Assembly (NCBI GenBank): GCA_049324835.1
Contig: JBMOMT010000064.1
Location: forward strand, 62,001 to 126,000
Source of the DNA: JBMOMT01 sp049324835
Lineage (GTDB): Bacteria > Chloroflexota > Anaerolineae > CAYNKW01
Direction: 5' to 3'
Length of the DNA stretch: 64,000 nt
Numbering within the stretch: the first letter of the stretch is position 1; each line of letters starts with the position of its first letter. Both the position numbers and the translations under genes were made by a program. Positions 26,943 to 35,281 of the stretch are shown here, one piece after another. Below the pieces are notes generated by a model that worked only from the letters and a program-made list of their open reading frames with translations, was not told where the DNA came from and ran no database searches.

Positions 26943-27890
26943 TCAATGGCTCCCTGCCAGTCGCTGCCGGTACCACTCGACTGTTCGGCGCAGGCCCTCT
27001 ACCAGGTCGACTGTTACCTCGTAACCCAGCTCGGCCTGGGCGCGGGAAACGTCGGCCAGCGAGTGTTTCACATCGCCGGGACGGGGCTCGATGTGCTGTC
27101 GTTTCACGTCTACGGCCACGATCTCTGCCAGCACATCGAGCAATTCTAGCAGAGTAACCCGTTTTCCGCAAGCGATGTTAAAGACCCGGCCTGTTACCTC
27201 TGGCGCAGTGGCGGCCAACAGGTTGGCCTGGACGTTGTTGCTGACATAGGTAAAATCGCGAGATTGCAGCCCGTCGCCGTGAACGGTGACCGGTTCCCCG
27301 CGCAGCAGGGCGGTGATAAAAATGGGCACCACCGCCGCATACTGGGAGGTGGGGTCCTGCCGCGGCCCAAAGACGTTGAAATAACGCAGGCTGACCGTCT
27401 CCAGGCCATAGACCTCGGTGAAAACCTGGCAGTAATACTCGCCGGCGATCTTGGAAGCCGCGTAAGGCGACCTGGGCTGCGGCGGCATTCCCTCGTGCTT
27501 GGGCAGAGTGGGCGAATCGCCATAGATCGAAGATGAGGAGGCGTAGACGAGGCGGCGCACCCCGGCGTCGCGAGCAGCGATGAGCAAATTCAACGTGCCG
27601 GTGGTATTGGCGTCGTGGCTGAGCCGTGGATCGTCGACGCTGCGCTGAACCGAGGGCACTGCCGCCTGATGCAGCACCACCTCGACGCCTTTTACGGCGC
27701 GGCGGCAGATCTCAGCATGGCACAGATCACCCTCCAGCAACTCGATCTGGTCGAGAAAGGGGGTCAGGTTTTCCCGTCGCCCGGTGGAAAAGTTATCCAG
27801 CACACGCACGCTCTCCCCGCGCCGCACCAATTGCTCAACAATGTGAGAGCCGATAAAGCCCGCCCCACCTGTTACCAAATAAGCGGCCAT
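26943..27890 (-). CDS. UDP-sugar 4-epimerase of the WbpP/GalE type
   Basis: 315 residues, extended SDR. Rossmann motif GGAGFIGSHI (about 7-16), DNFSTGRREN, VLHQAAVPSVQRSVDDP (a loop typical of WbpP-like UDP-GlcNAc 4-epimerases), catalytic SSSSIYGD and Y-x3-K in YAASKIAGE, and NVFGPRQDPTSQYAAVVPIF. It is likely to interconvert UDP-GlcNAc and UDP-GalNAc, or the uronic acids made by the dehydrogenase of the same locus. The pairing of a WbpA-like dehydrogenase with a WbpP-like epimerase suggests a UDP-hexosaminuronic acid in the glycan. It follows the upstream transferase by 16 bp. Confidence 0.9.
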   Translation of the reverse strand: MAAYLVTGGAGFIGSHIVEQLVRRGESVRVLDNFSTGRRENLTPFLDQIELLEGDLCHAEICRRAVKGVEVVLHQAAVPSVQRSVDDPRLSHDANTTGTLNLLIAARDAGVRRLVYASSSSIYGDSPTLPKHEGMPPQPRSPYAASKIAGEYYCQVFTEVYGLETVSLRYFNVFGPRQDPTSQYAAVVPIFITALLRGEPVTVHGDGLQSRDFTYVSNNVQANLLAATAPEVTGRVFNIACGKRVTLLELLDVLAEIVAVDVKRQHIEPRPGDVKHSLADVSRAQAELGYEVTVDLVEGLRRTVEWYRQRLAGSH

Positions 27891-27906
27891 GATACCCTCT
27901 TTTCTC

Positions 27907-29025
27907 TCAGTTCAACAGACTCTCGTAGACGGCCTGGGTTTGTTCCACCATGCGGCCAACGGTAAACTGTTGCGCCAGACGCTGCCGGCCTCGCCGTCCC
28001 ATCGCCTGCGCCCGCGACGGTTCGCGCAAGAGGGTCAGCAGAGCGCGGGCCAGCGCCGCCGCGTCTTTGGGCGGCACCAGCAGGCCCGTCTCACCATGAG
28101 CCACGATCTCGGGGATCGCGCTCACCTGGCTGGCCACGACGGGTCGTGAGGCGGCCATCGCCTCCAGCAGCACCAGGCCAAAACCCTCCCACAGCGAGGG
28201 CATCACCAGGACGTCGATGGCGGCCATGATGCGGGTCACATCTCGACGCCAGCCGGTGAACGTCACCCGTTTCGCCAGCGCCAGATCGGCGACCTGCTGC
28301 TCCAGGGCGGGGCGCAGTGCCCCATCGCCCGCGATCAGCAGATGGGCCGCCGGCAGCGCCTCGACCACGTGAGCCAGAGCTGCCAGCAGGTAGCGGTGCC
28401 CTTTTTGCTCGATGAGCCGCCCCACCACGCCGATCAGCGGCGCGCCGGAAGGAATGCCAAATTCGTGGCGCACGTCCTCGCCGCTTTGGACACGCAGAAA
28501 TGCGTCTGCATCCAGGCCGTAGTGAATCGGCGTGATTTTCTCTGCCGGCAAACGTTCCACCTCGACGCAGAAGCGCTTCAGGTGGTGAGAAATGGTGATG
28601 ATACGATCCTGCTGCCGGGCCAGGGCGCGATCCAGCCAGGCGTAAAAGCCGCGCCGCCGGAAGGCGTTGTCGTTGTGTTTGGTGCTCACCACGGCGGGCA
28701 CGCCGGCCAGCCGGGCCGCCAGCGTGCCATAGAGATCGCCGTGGATGAGATGGGTGTGGACGATGTCCGGTTTCGCGGTGCGCAGAAAACGCGCCAGCCG
28801 CCACAGCAAAGGCGGATCAAGGTCGGCGCGGATGGGCAAACGCGCCACCTCGACGCCAACAGCCTCCAGAGCCGCGATATAATCCGTGAGATCCGGTTCG
28901 CGCCCGGTCAGCAGGCAAAAGGTGAACCGGTAGCGGCGGCGGTCGAGGCCGGAGGCCAGCGAGAGTAGATGGTTTTCAGAGCCGGCCACGCCGGTTATTT
29001 TCAAGATGTGGCAGACCCTGATCAT
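27907..29025 (-). CDS. GT4-family glycosyltransferase
   Basis: 372 residues from the ATG giving MIRVCHILK; a GTG three codons earlier is also possible. GT-B fold with ITGVAGSENHLLSLASGL at the N-terminus, THLIHGDLYGTLAARLAGV in the acceptor half, VVGRLIEQKGHRYLLAAL and the E-x7-E motif WEGFGLVLLEAMAASRPVV near 282-300. The close resemblance of its C-terminal half to that of the transferase at 25772-26941 (shared G-E-T-G-L-L-V-P stretch) suggests duplication. It sits between the epimerase and the LamG protein in the same orientation. Confidence 0.9.
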   Translation of the reverse strand: MIRVCHILKITGVAGSENHLLSLASGLDRRRYRFTFCLLTGREPDLTDYIAALEAVGVEVARLPIRADLDPPLLWRLARFLRTAKPDIVHTHLIHGDLYGTLAARLAGVPAVVSTKHNDNAFRRRGFYAWLDRALARQQDRIITISHHLKRFCVEVERLPAEKITPIHYGLDADAFLRVQSGEDVRHEFGIPSGAPLIGVVGRLIEQKGHRYLLAALAHVVEALPAAHLLIAGDGALRPALEQQVADLALAKRVTFTGWRRDVTRIMAAIDVLVMPSLWEGFGLVLLEAMAASRPVVASQVSAIPEIVAHGETGLLVPPKDAAALARALLTLLREPSRAQAMGRRGRQRLAQQFTVGRMVEQTQAVYESLLN

Positions 29026-29121
29026 TTTACCCACAATGTCTATGGTGAGAGCAATGGATAACCACTGTCAGCCAGTTGCATACTCGATGCTGTTGGCCCA
29101 GTTTCATCACAAACGCCATCT

Positions 29122-29937
29122 TCAGTCCTGGTTTTCGAATAGCATCGCTATCTCTTCTGCTGTCAAGGCTCTGCGATACAGGCGTATCTCATCAATGATG
29201 CCATCAAAATACTTTTCGTACCCGTTCGGAGCGTAGAAACCATAGCCGATTCTGGGATATGACTGAGGTCTCACAAACGAATGAGGATCGGGGTCTTGAC
29301 AAGAACCCGCCAGCTTGCCATCCACGAACAGATGCCCTTCTTGTTTATCCGTATTTCTGACCAATACAACATGATGCCAGGTATCCGCCTCAAGATTGGT
29401 CAAAGCATGCATTTCACATTTATCAGGGCCTTGAACCCTATAGCCAGCCTCAATGTCACGAAAACTTGTCACAACAATTCCATAGCCCTCTAGCCCCCAG
29501 GCATGTCCATCACTCCCTTGCAGCAACGTTTGCGTCACATCCTGGTCTGTGTTAAACCAAAGCGAAACAGAGAAATCTTTGAGATGATAGACCTCTGCAG
29601 GCACACTTTGAAGACCGAACCAGTCACCTGTACCATCGAATTCAAAAGCCTTGCCAACAATACCATCTACACATTCGGGATCGCCGTATAGAGTCCCCTG
29701 GAAGCCGTGTCCACTGCGATCCTCTGCATTACAGTTATCAAAGCTCCAATAAGCTTCCAATCCATTGTTTATGGTTTCAGGGAACTTGATTGAAGCATCA
29801 TCCTCGATCCCCAGCCTCATAACACTTTTATTCTCAAGAAAAAGGTATGCCGCCAGCCCCCCACCCACCACCACCACTAAACAAAAACAAACCAAAAGAA
29901 TAACCAACACCCCAACAAAAATCCATCTCTTGTTCAT
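29122..29937 (-). CDS. Membrane-anchored LamG (concanavalin A-like) domain protein
   Basis: 271 residues: one N-terminal membrane helix (about 5-34, rich in Val/Leu/Cys) followed by an extracytoplasmic LamG-type jelly roll. The domain start LEAYWSFDNCNAEDRSGHG (about 62-80), the middle FSVSLWFNTD and WHHVVLVRN strands, and the closing FDGIIDEIRLYRRALTAEEI motif are characteristic of LamG/pentraxin folds that bind carbohydrate. It could bind the glycan made by the locus. Base composition is clearly lower in GC than its neighbours, and the upstream stretch 29026-29121 is also AT-rich, suggesting recent acquisition. Confidence 0.88.
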   Translation of the reverse strand: MNKRWIFVGVLVILLVCFCLVVVVGGGLAAYLFLENKSVMRLGIEDDASIKFPETINNGLEAYWSFDNCNAEDRSGHGFQGTLYGDPECVDGIVGKAFEFDGTGDWFGLQSVPAEVYHLKDFSVSLWFNTDQDVTQTLLQGSDGHAWGLEGYGIVVTSFRDIEAGYRVQGPDKCEMHALTNLEADTWHHVVLVRNTDKQEGHLFVDGKLAGSCQDPDPHSFVRPQSYPRIGYGFYAPNGYEKYFDGIIDEIRLYRRALTAEEIAMLFENQD

Positions 29938-29993
29938 CTGCGGAATCCCTTTCTTCGATTCAAGTCCGACTAGCGAGGTGCAACCTGGCTACG

Positions 29994-30614
29994 CTACTTT
30001 TGCAGCCAGATGTTGTAACCGCTGGTCTGCGTTTCCCTGCTAAGCGGACGACCGCGCAGCCAGCCTATCAGCCGCTCCAAGGGAGCAGCCAGGGCCAGGG
30101 CTATCTTTTCCAACGAACCAAAGCCCACCATAAACCTCAAAGTTGCGCCCACATAGCTATCCATCGGCTGAAGATGCATTTGGGAGAAATCTCGGAACAG
30201 ATAGATCAAGCCATCTCGCGTGAACCGATAACAATCTGGCTCTTCGCGGCTGCCATGGTAGGGATAGAGGAACGGGACGTAAAGAAAAGCAATGCCCCCC
30301 GGCCTGAGCACACGGTAAATTTCGCGGACGGCCAATTGCGGCTCGAACACGTGCTCCAGAACAGCGTGGCAGATCACACCATCGGCCACCTCTGTTGCCA
30401 GGGGCAACTGAAGCAGATCGCCAACGATGTCCAGGTCTGGCGAGGGCAGGATGTCCAGGCAGTAGTAATGCCTCTGGGAGAACAGGTCTTGAAAGGGTTG
30501 TAGACGTTTGTTGAAACGGCGGCGACCACCCAAATCAAGCACCACGTTTCGCTGAGCCAGATCGTGTATACATTCGGCAAAAAAATCGCGGTCAATTACA
30601 ACTCGATATTCCAT
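29994..30614 (-). CDS. Class I SAM-dependent methyltransferase (type 11-like)
   Basis: 206 residues from the ATG giving MEYRVVIDRD; twelve codons more are possible. The SAM-binding motif is in the form VVLDLGGRRRF (about 26-36), followed by an acidic CLDILPSPDLDIVGDL strand, the ICHAVLEHVFEPQLAV motif and a GGIAFLYVPFLYP strand, as in Methyltransf_11. A hydrophobic C-terminal helix (about 165-182) may bring it to the membrane. One of four methyltransferases in the glycan locus, probably modifying a sugar residue or the chain end. It follows the methyltransferase at 30663-31286 on the same strand. Specific target unknown. Confidence 0.82.
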   Translation of the reverse strand: MEYRVVIDRDFFAECIHDLAQRNVVLDLGGRRRFNKRLQPFQDLFSQRHYYCLDILPSPDLDIVGDLLQLPLATEVADGVICHAVLEHVFEPQLAVREIYRVLRPGGIAFLYVPFLYPYHGSREEPDCYRFTRDGLIYLFRDFSQMHLQPMDSYVGATLRFMVGFGSLEKIALALAAPLERLIGWLRGRPLSRETQTSGYNIWLQK

Positions 30615-30662
30615 GTGGCTTTTGCGCTCCGATTGGATGAGACCAAGCATACCTGTGCCAGA

Positions 30663-31286
30663 TCATTTCTTCCGACACCGCCACAACAGATCGTTGGCGA
30701 ACAACCGGGGAGATAGCCAGAGAAGACGACTGGCAACCGGCACAATCTGTATCTGGCAAAAGTGTTTTTCCAGTAGAGCCCTCAACGCCTGCATAGAGAA
30801 CATGTGCAGATGAGTCTCGTCGCGCTCGATTTCGCGTCCGAACAGAAAACGAAAACGGTTCTTCAGTCGAAAGGCATTGGGCACCGAGCCGATGAACATT
30901 CCCGCTGGCCTCAGCACCCGGGCAATTTCCGTCACAAGCAACGCCGGGGAGATAGAGTGCTCCAGAACCTCACCAGCCACGACGACATCAAAGGCAGCAT
31001 CATCAAACGGAAGTCCCTGGTTAAAATCGGTCCACCGCGTCTCAATGTCCAGTTGCTGCGCACACACTTCCAAGGCCTGCCGGTCAATATCCAACCCAAC
31101 CACCTCGTTGTCAGCAGCGTAATAGCGCGTCAGTGTCCCGTCACGACAACCGACATCTAGAACTTGCTTGCCAGTTCCCACCCAGGCGCAAAAACGATCC
31201 CCTCGCTCCTGGCCGCCAAAGGTGAAGCCGAAACGGTTGTGTTTTCGGTGATGGGTCTGATACATCTCGGCCATGATATGCTTCAT
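30663..31286 (-). CDS. Class I SAM-dependent methyltransferase
   Basis: 207 residues from the ATG giving MKHIMAEMYQ; upstream codons in the same frame would overlap the flippase gene. The SAM site VLDVGCRDGTLTRYY (about 32-46) and the VVAGEVLEHSISPALL motif (about 90-105) are well formed, then GGMFIGSVPNAFRLKNR, typical of Methyltransf_11/UbiG-like enzymes. It is likely to methylate a glycan component. It lies between the flippase and another methyltransferase on the minus strand. Confidence 0.83.
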   Translation of the reverse strand: MKHIMAEMYQTHHRKHNRFGFTFGGQERGDRFCAWVGTGKQVLDVGCRDGTLTRYYAADNEVVGLDIDRQALEVCAQQLDIETRWTDFNQGLPFDDAAFDVVVAGEVLEHSISPALLVTEIARVLRPAGMFIGSVPNAFRLKNRFRFLFGREIERDETHLHMFSMQALRALLEKHFCQIQIVPVASRLLWLSPRLFANDLLWRCRKK

Positions 31287-31332
31287 TGCCTGGCCTGGCT
31301 CATCAATCGTGTGCACAGGTCGATTCACGAGA

Positions 31333-32706
31333 CTACTCCCTGGTGGTCTTGACGCCACCCCAACCCAGCCAGCGCAAGAGCTGCGCGTGAAACAACTGCC
31401 AGAGATGGCGATCAAAACTGTCCAAAGTGAATACACTCAGAGGAACGACAAATTCCTTTGCCCCCAACCGTCGTAGCATTATCATCCAGGTGCCCACAGA
31501 CAAAGCGGCGTAAACCAGCCATGCCCAAACAACGCCCATGATTCCCAAAGTGGAAATGGCAACGAACAACGTCGGGACATAGATGACCGCATTGAGCAGA
31601 TACGAAAAAAACAGCCATTTTTGCTGACCCAAAGCACAAAAAAGCGGCCTCTGGGATTGCAGAAAGGCGTAAATTGCCAATAACCAGAGCATCAGGCGGA
31701 ACAGAGGCACTGCTGCCAGGTATGCTTTGCCAGCAACAAGCACGATGAGCCCATGAGCAACCAGGCCGCCCACCAGGGCAGCGATCACTCCCAACCAAAA
31801 CAGATACTTTTGCACCTGCCGAAGGGCGATCTGCAAACGTTCCCTGTCCACTTGTATCTGCTCCGACACCAAGGGAAAGAGGGTAGTTTCCAAGCTGCTA
31901 AAGAGCCCATAGATGAGCGAGAAGCCTTTCTGTGCTGCTCCAAAGAGCCCCACGGCCGCGTCACCGATCAAAACCCTGAGAAACCACACTGGCAGTTGAT
32001 CCGCAATTCGTTTGATGGGAACGCTCAACGCCATGTACACACCCTGCTGTCGAAAAAGAACGGTCAAAGAGGTCAAGGAATACATGGCTGTCGAAACGCC
32101 TCGCAAATCAGCCCACGTTCTACGCGTCAGCCAGAATGACACCATCAGAGCCATACCGTCCATCAGTGGATAAGTCCAGGCCACACCCAACAACGCCTCT
32201 CCCTGCCACCAGAGAGGTAGAGTAACCAACAACAGCAAGCGGGAGAGGCTTTGCACAATGGACTGAGCCGCCAAACGTCTGTAGCGTGTGTAACTATGGA
32301 ATAACATGCCCATCACCGCATTCAAGGCCGTCGTCAGCAGGTAAACGCCCACCACAAACCAAAGTGGATCGCGTTCCTGGCGCCCCATGACCAGAGAAAT
32401 GAACAGTGCCATGCAGCCAGTAACAATATTGAGCCGCAGATACCTCGTCAACAGATATTTGGCCCAGCTCCAATTGTCGATGCCTCGAGCGCGCGCAATT
32501 TCGGCAGTGAACAGATCTCGCAATCCAAAATCAAGAAAAGTCGTGGCGCCTGCATAGAGAGAAAGGATCAACGTCAACTGACCATAGGCCGACACGCCCA
32601 GATAACGAAAGACCAGCGCAGCACTCAACACGGCACTCAGATTGCTGATCACCGTGTTTGCCGAAAAAGCCACCACTCCCTGCAAAATCCGATGCCATAG
32701 CGACAT
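31333..32706 (-). CDS. Polysaccharide flippase (Wzx/MATE-like)
   Basis: 457 residues from the ATG giving MSLWHRILQG; a GTG 18 codons earlier overlaps the upstream stop (GTGA) and is an alternative. About twelve to fourteen membrane helices; the N-terminal pattern NTVISNLSAVLSAALVFRYLGVSAYGQL and FLDFGLRDL is typical of the polysaccharide-biosynthesis flippase family. It should move the lipid-linked repeat unit across the membrane to the polymerase encoded at 19914-23648. GAGG lies 9 nt before the chosen ATG. Confidence 0.88.
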   Translation of the reverse strand: MSLWHRILQGVVAFSANTVISNLSAVLSAALVFRYLGVSAYGQLTLILSLYAGATTFLDFGLRDLFTAEIARARGIDNWSWAKYLLTRYLRLNIVTGCMALFISLVMGRQERDPLWFVVGVYLLTTALNAVMGMLFHSYTRYRRLAAQSIVQSLSRLLLLVTLPLWWQGEALLGVAWTYPLMDGMALMVSFWLTRRTWADLRGVSTAMYSLTSLTVLFRQQGVYMALSVPIKRIADQLPVWFLRVLIGDAAVGLFGAAQKGFSLIYGLFSSLETTLFPLVSEQIQVDRERLQIALRQVQKYLFWLGVIAALVGGLVAHGLIVLVAGKAYLAAVPLFRLMLWLLAIYAFLQSQRPLFCALGQQKWLFFSYLLNAVIYVPTLFVAISTLGIMGVVWAWLVYAALSVGTWMIMLRRLGAKEFVVPLSVFTLDSFDRHLWQLFHAQLLRWLGWGGVKTTRE

Positions 32707-32756
32707 ACCCGTTTTCCTCAAACGACGTTCCGAAGCCGGGTCGCCTCCTGCATCCC

Positions 32757-33464
32757 TCACTGAGATCGGGCGAGCACAAACATCGTCTCACTCAAGCTTA
32801 CAAACCGTTCTCCCAGGGGGATCAGCCACCGAAAAAGAGCCCGAAAGGGAACAACAGAGGCATAGTGCTCTACTTTTGGGATAGGGATAGGCAAATAGAT
32901 GCCTCTCAATTCGATTATTTCGAGTTCCGCAGCGTAAAGCGTCTGGGTCATCTCCCTCGGGTTAAGCTCAAAACAATGTTTGTCCGTCAGGTGATGCCCC
33001 CAAATGCGGTTGCGCAGACTATCCCGATTGGGTGTGGTCAGCGCCAGCCCTCCGCCTGGCTTCAAAACCCTTTTTATTTCGCTCAACAAGCCCGGCACTG
33101 CCTCACGAGGAATGTGCTCTATGACGTCAAAGCATGTCACCCAATCAAACGCGTCGTTGGCAAAGGGCAAAGGACTCAGCAAGAGATCCTGCCGGAGCAG
33201 ACAAAGATTCTCCCGCTGAACGAGCAACCTGGCGAACCGGAGCGGCAACAACTGATGATCCAATCCCACTATCCATCCGATTCTTTCGGCCAATAGAGAA
33301 GTCAAGCGACCATCACCACAACCGATGTCCAGAACGATCTCGTATTCTCGGAGATGCTGGCGAAGCAGTTCAATCGGATACTCGTACTTTTTCTTGAAAA
33401 AGTCGCTCAACATCCAGTGATAGGGCACGTGATAGACATTTTTGTAAGCCTGATCAGCCATCAA
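32757..33464 (-). CDS. Class I SAM-dependent methyltransferase
   Basis: 235 residues. SAM motif IVLDIGCGDGRLTSLLAERI (about 46-65), DWVTCFDVIEHIPREAV (about 109-125) and GGGLALTTPNRDSLRNRIWG, a Methyltransf_11/UbiG-like pattern. Start and stop overlap the neighbouring genes by 4 bp each (upstream glycosyltransferase, downstream flippase frame), so translation is coupled. It is probably a glycan-modifying methyltransferase. Confidence 0.85.
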   Translation of the reverse strand: MMADQAYKNVYHVPYHWMLSDFFKKKYEYPIELLRQHLREYEIVLDIGCGDGRLTSLLAERIGWIVGLDHQLLPLRFARLLVQRENLCLLRQDLLLSPLPFANDAFDWVTCFDVIEHIPREAVPGLLSEIKRVLKPGGGLALTTPNRDSLRNRIWGHHLTDKHCFELNPREMTQTLYAAELEIIELRGIYLPIPIPKVEHYASVVPFRALFRWLIPLGERFVSLSETMFVLARSQ

Positions 33465-34537
33465 ACCAACTCCTCAAAGACTCTGACCAGCCTGTCGACC
33501 AGGCCGTTCAGGCCGTGTTTCCTCTCGACAACTGCCCGCAGCCCCAACCCCTGACTCCGTCGGCTGGCCGCAGAAAGACGCAGTTGATCCGCCACTTTCT
33601 CCGACAACTGCTGGGCATTGCCAGCTTCAAAGACAACTTTTGGTGTAATGCTTTTGAGCATCTCAGCCAGAGCCTCGTTGCAGGCCAAAACCGGCAATCC
33701 GCAGGCCATGGCTTCCAGAGCTGCCTTGTCCAAACTACCTGTACGACTGGTGCTCACAAAAACATCGGCCTGCCGATAATACTGCACTACCCTGGTGTGG
33801 GGTACGCTGCCCACGAGAGCGACATGAGCCTCCAAACGGTGTTCTCTGGCGAGCTTTTGCAGGTGATGGGCATATTCTTTTTGTTCGGCAGTGCCGGCCC
33901 CTCCCACCACCACAAATCTCATGTCATTATGCCCTTGCTGATGGATCAGTATATCCGCCGCCAAGATAAGCGTTTCGTAATCCTTAACCGGCGAGAGCCG
34001 ACCGACGCTCAATACCGTAAAGGGTCGTTCGGGTCCGGATCGCTCCATCGGTTTGAAACAGCCAGTGTCAATGCCTTGTCCAACCAATTCGAGTTTCTGG
34101 CTCGGCAAACGAAATCCTTCCGGCGTGGATGAAACAACTCGCTCGACGAGTCGATGGGCGATCCTGAGGGTACGACTCACGTGACCATGCGCATACCACA
34201 GCACCGTCGGCACACGGCCCAATTTTGCCCACAGCGCGGTCAGAATGGCGTACAAAGGCACCATGTGAACGAACACCACGTCCACCTGGCGGCGCAACAG
34301 CAATGGAGCTACCACCTGGTTGAAATTGACAAACCGCCGCAGCCGCCCTGCGCCCTGTTCTTTGCCCATCGAATACAGGGTGACATTGTCACACAATTCA
34401 TGCCGTCTCACCTCGAGAGCCAACACGTAAAGATGCATCACTCGCTCAGCTAACCCCTTCACCCAGGCGTGGGTGAAGCCCAACACATCGTCGTCCAGGT
34501 CTACTTTTTGGGTGATCATCAACACGCGCACACTCAC
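33461..34537 (-). CDS. GT4-family glycosyltransferase with an altered E-x7-E motif
   Basis: 358 residues with a GT-B fold: VLMITQKVDLDDDVLGFTHAW at the N-terminus, VLSVGRLSPVKDYETLILA in the donor half. The first Glu of the usual E-x7-E donor motif is missing: the sequence reads SRTGSLDKAALEAMACGLPVL, with Gly at that place, while the second Glu is kept. In related enzymes the first Glu contacts the donor, so this enzyme may use another arrangement or have reduced activity. It lies 4 bp into the methyltransferase gene and abuts the next methyltransferase. Confidence 0.85.
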   Translation of the reverse strand: MSVRVLMITQKVDLDDDVLGFTHAWVKGLAERVMHLYVLALEVRRHELCDNVTLYSMGKEQGAGRLRRFVNFNQVVAPLLLRRQVDVVFVHMVPLYAILTALWAKLGRVPTVLWYAHGHVSRTLRIAHRLVERVVSSTPEGFRLPSQKLELVGQGIDTGCFKPMERSGPERPFTVLSVGRLSPVKDYETLILAADILIHQQGHNDMRFVVVGGAGTAEQKEYAHHLQKLAREHRLEAHVALVGSVPHTRVVQYYRQADVFVSTSRTGSLDKAALEAMACGLPVLACNEALAEMLKSITPKVVFEAGNAQQLSEKVADQLRLSAASRRSQGLGLRAVVERKHGLNGLVDRLVRVFEELV

Positions 34538-35281
34538 CTACTTGCCGATATGCGCAAAATACCCGGATGCCCAGCAATTAAAGGGCCAGGTGGGATGCCG
34601 CTCACCCAGGCGCGCCAGCAAGGCATCCCCTAACACAGCTATTGCCAACGCCGGTATACGCAGCACGCGCGAGAAAAGCAATGGATAGGCCGCTCCGATA
34701 ACAGAAACGCACGCCCTACCCAAAGGCACCACCTCCCAGGCAGAAAAGCCAGCATCTGCAAACATTTTCTCCAGTGCCGCGCCGGTAAATCGATGGTAAT
34801 CGTGGGGGGCCGAATGGACTTGGATCAAAAACGGAACATACAGGTACAGCGAACCACCGGGCTTCAATATTCGACATATCTCGGCCAAAAGCTGTCCAGC
34901 AGCATAGACATGCTCAAGCACATTAAAGAGCAAAGCAACATCAAAGGTATTGGCAGGAAACGGCAAAGGGCTCTCTAACGAAGCTGCGACGTCAGAGTGA
35001 CCGATGCCAGGCAGATCCAGTTTGAATAACTCGGTTTCAGAAGTTTGTAGAAAACGCCAGTAGCTAGGATTCTCCCCACTTCCCAAATCCACTACACGGC
35101 CACACAACCTGACCCGCCTGCGTATCTCGAAATTCATGAGTGTACGCCCAGGCCCCTTGCCCCGCCATATCTCACGCCAGAACTCCCATCTCTTCAACGC
35201 ATCTGGTTCGCCGGTCGAAATCTGGTCCGACAACACCACCCTACCCCTATGTATGCTTCTGCCCGTCTCACCATCCATCAA
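34538..35281 (-). CDS. Class I SAM-dependent methyltransferase
   Basis: 247 residues. SAM motif VVDLGSGENPSYWRFL (about 58-73), a KLDLPGIGHSDVAASLE strand, the DVALLFNVLEHVYAAGQLL motif and GGSLYLYVPFLIQVHSAPHDYHRFT, which is close to the corresponding stretch of the methyltransferase at 29994-30614. It ends directly before the glycosyltransferase start and overlaps the upstream transferase gene by 4 bp. Its likely target is a glycan sugar; its identity is not determined. Confidence 0.83.
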   Translation of the reverse strand: MMDGETGRSIHRGRVVLSDQISTGEPDALKRWEFWREIWRGKGPGRTLMNFEIRRRVRLCGRVVDLGSGENPSYWRFLQTSETELFKLDLPGIGHSDVAASLESPLPFPANTFDVALLFNVLEHVYAAGQLLAEICRILKPGGSLYLYVPFLIQVHSAPHDYHRFTGAALEKMFADAGFSAWEVVPLGRACVSVIGAAYPLLFSRVLRIPALAIAVLGDALLARLGERHPTWPFNCWASGYFAHIGK

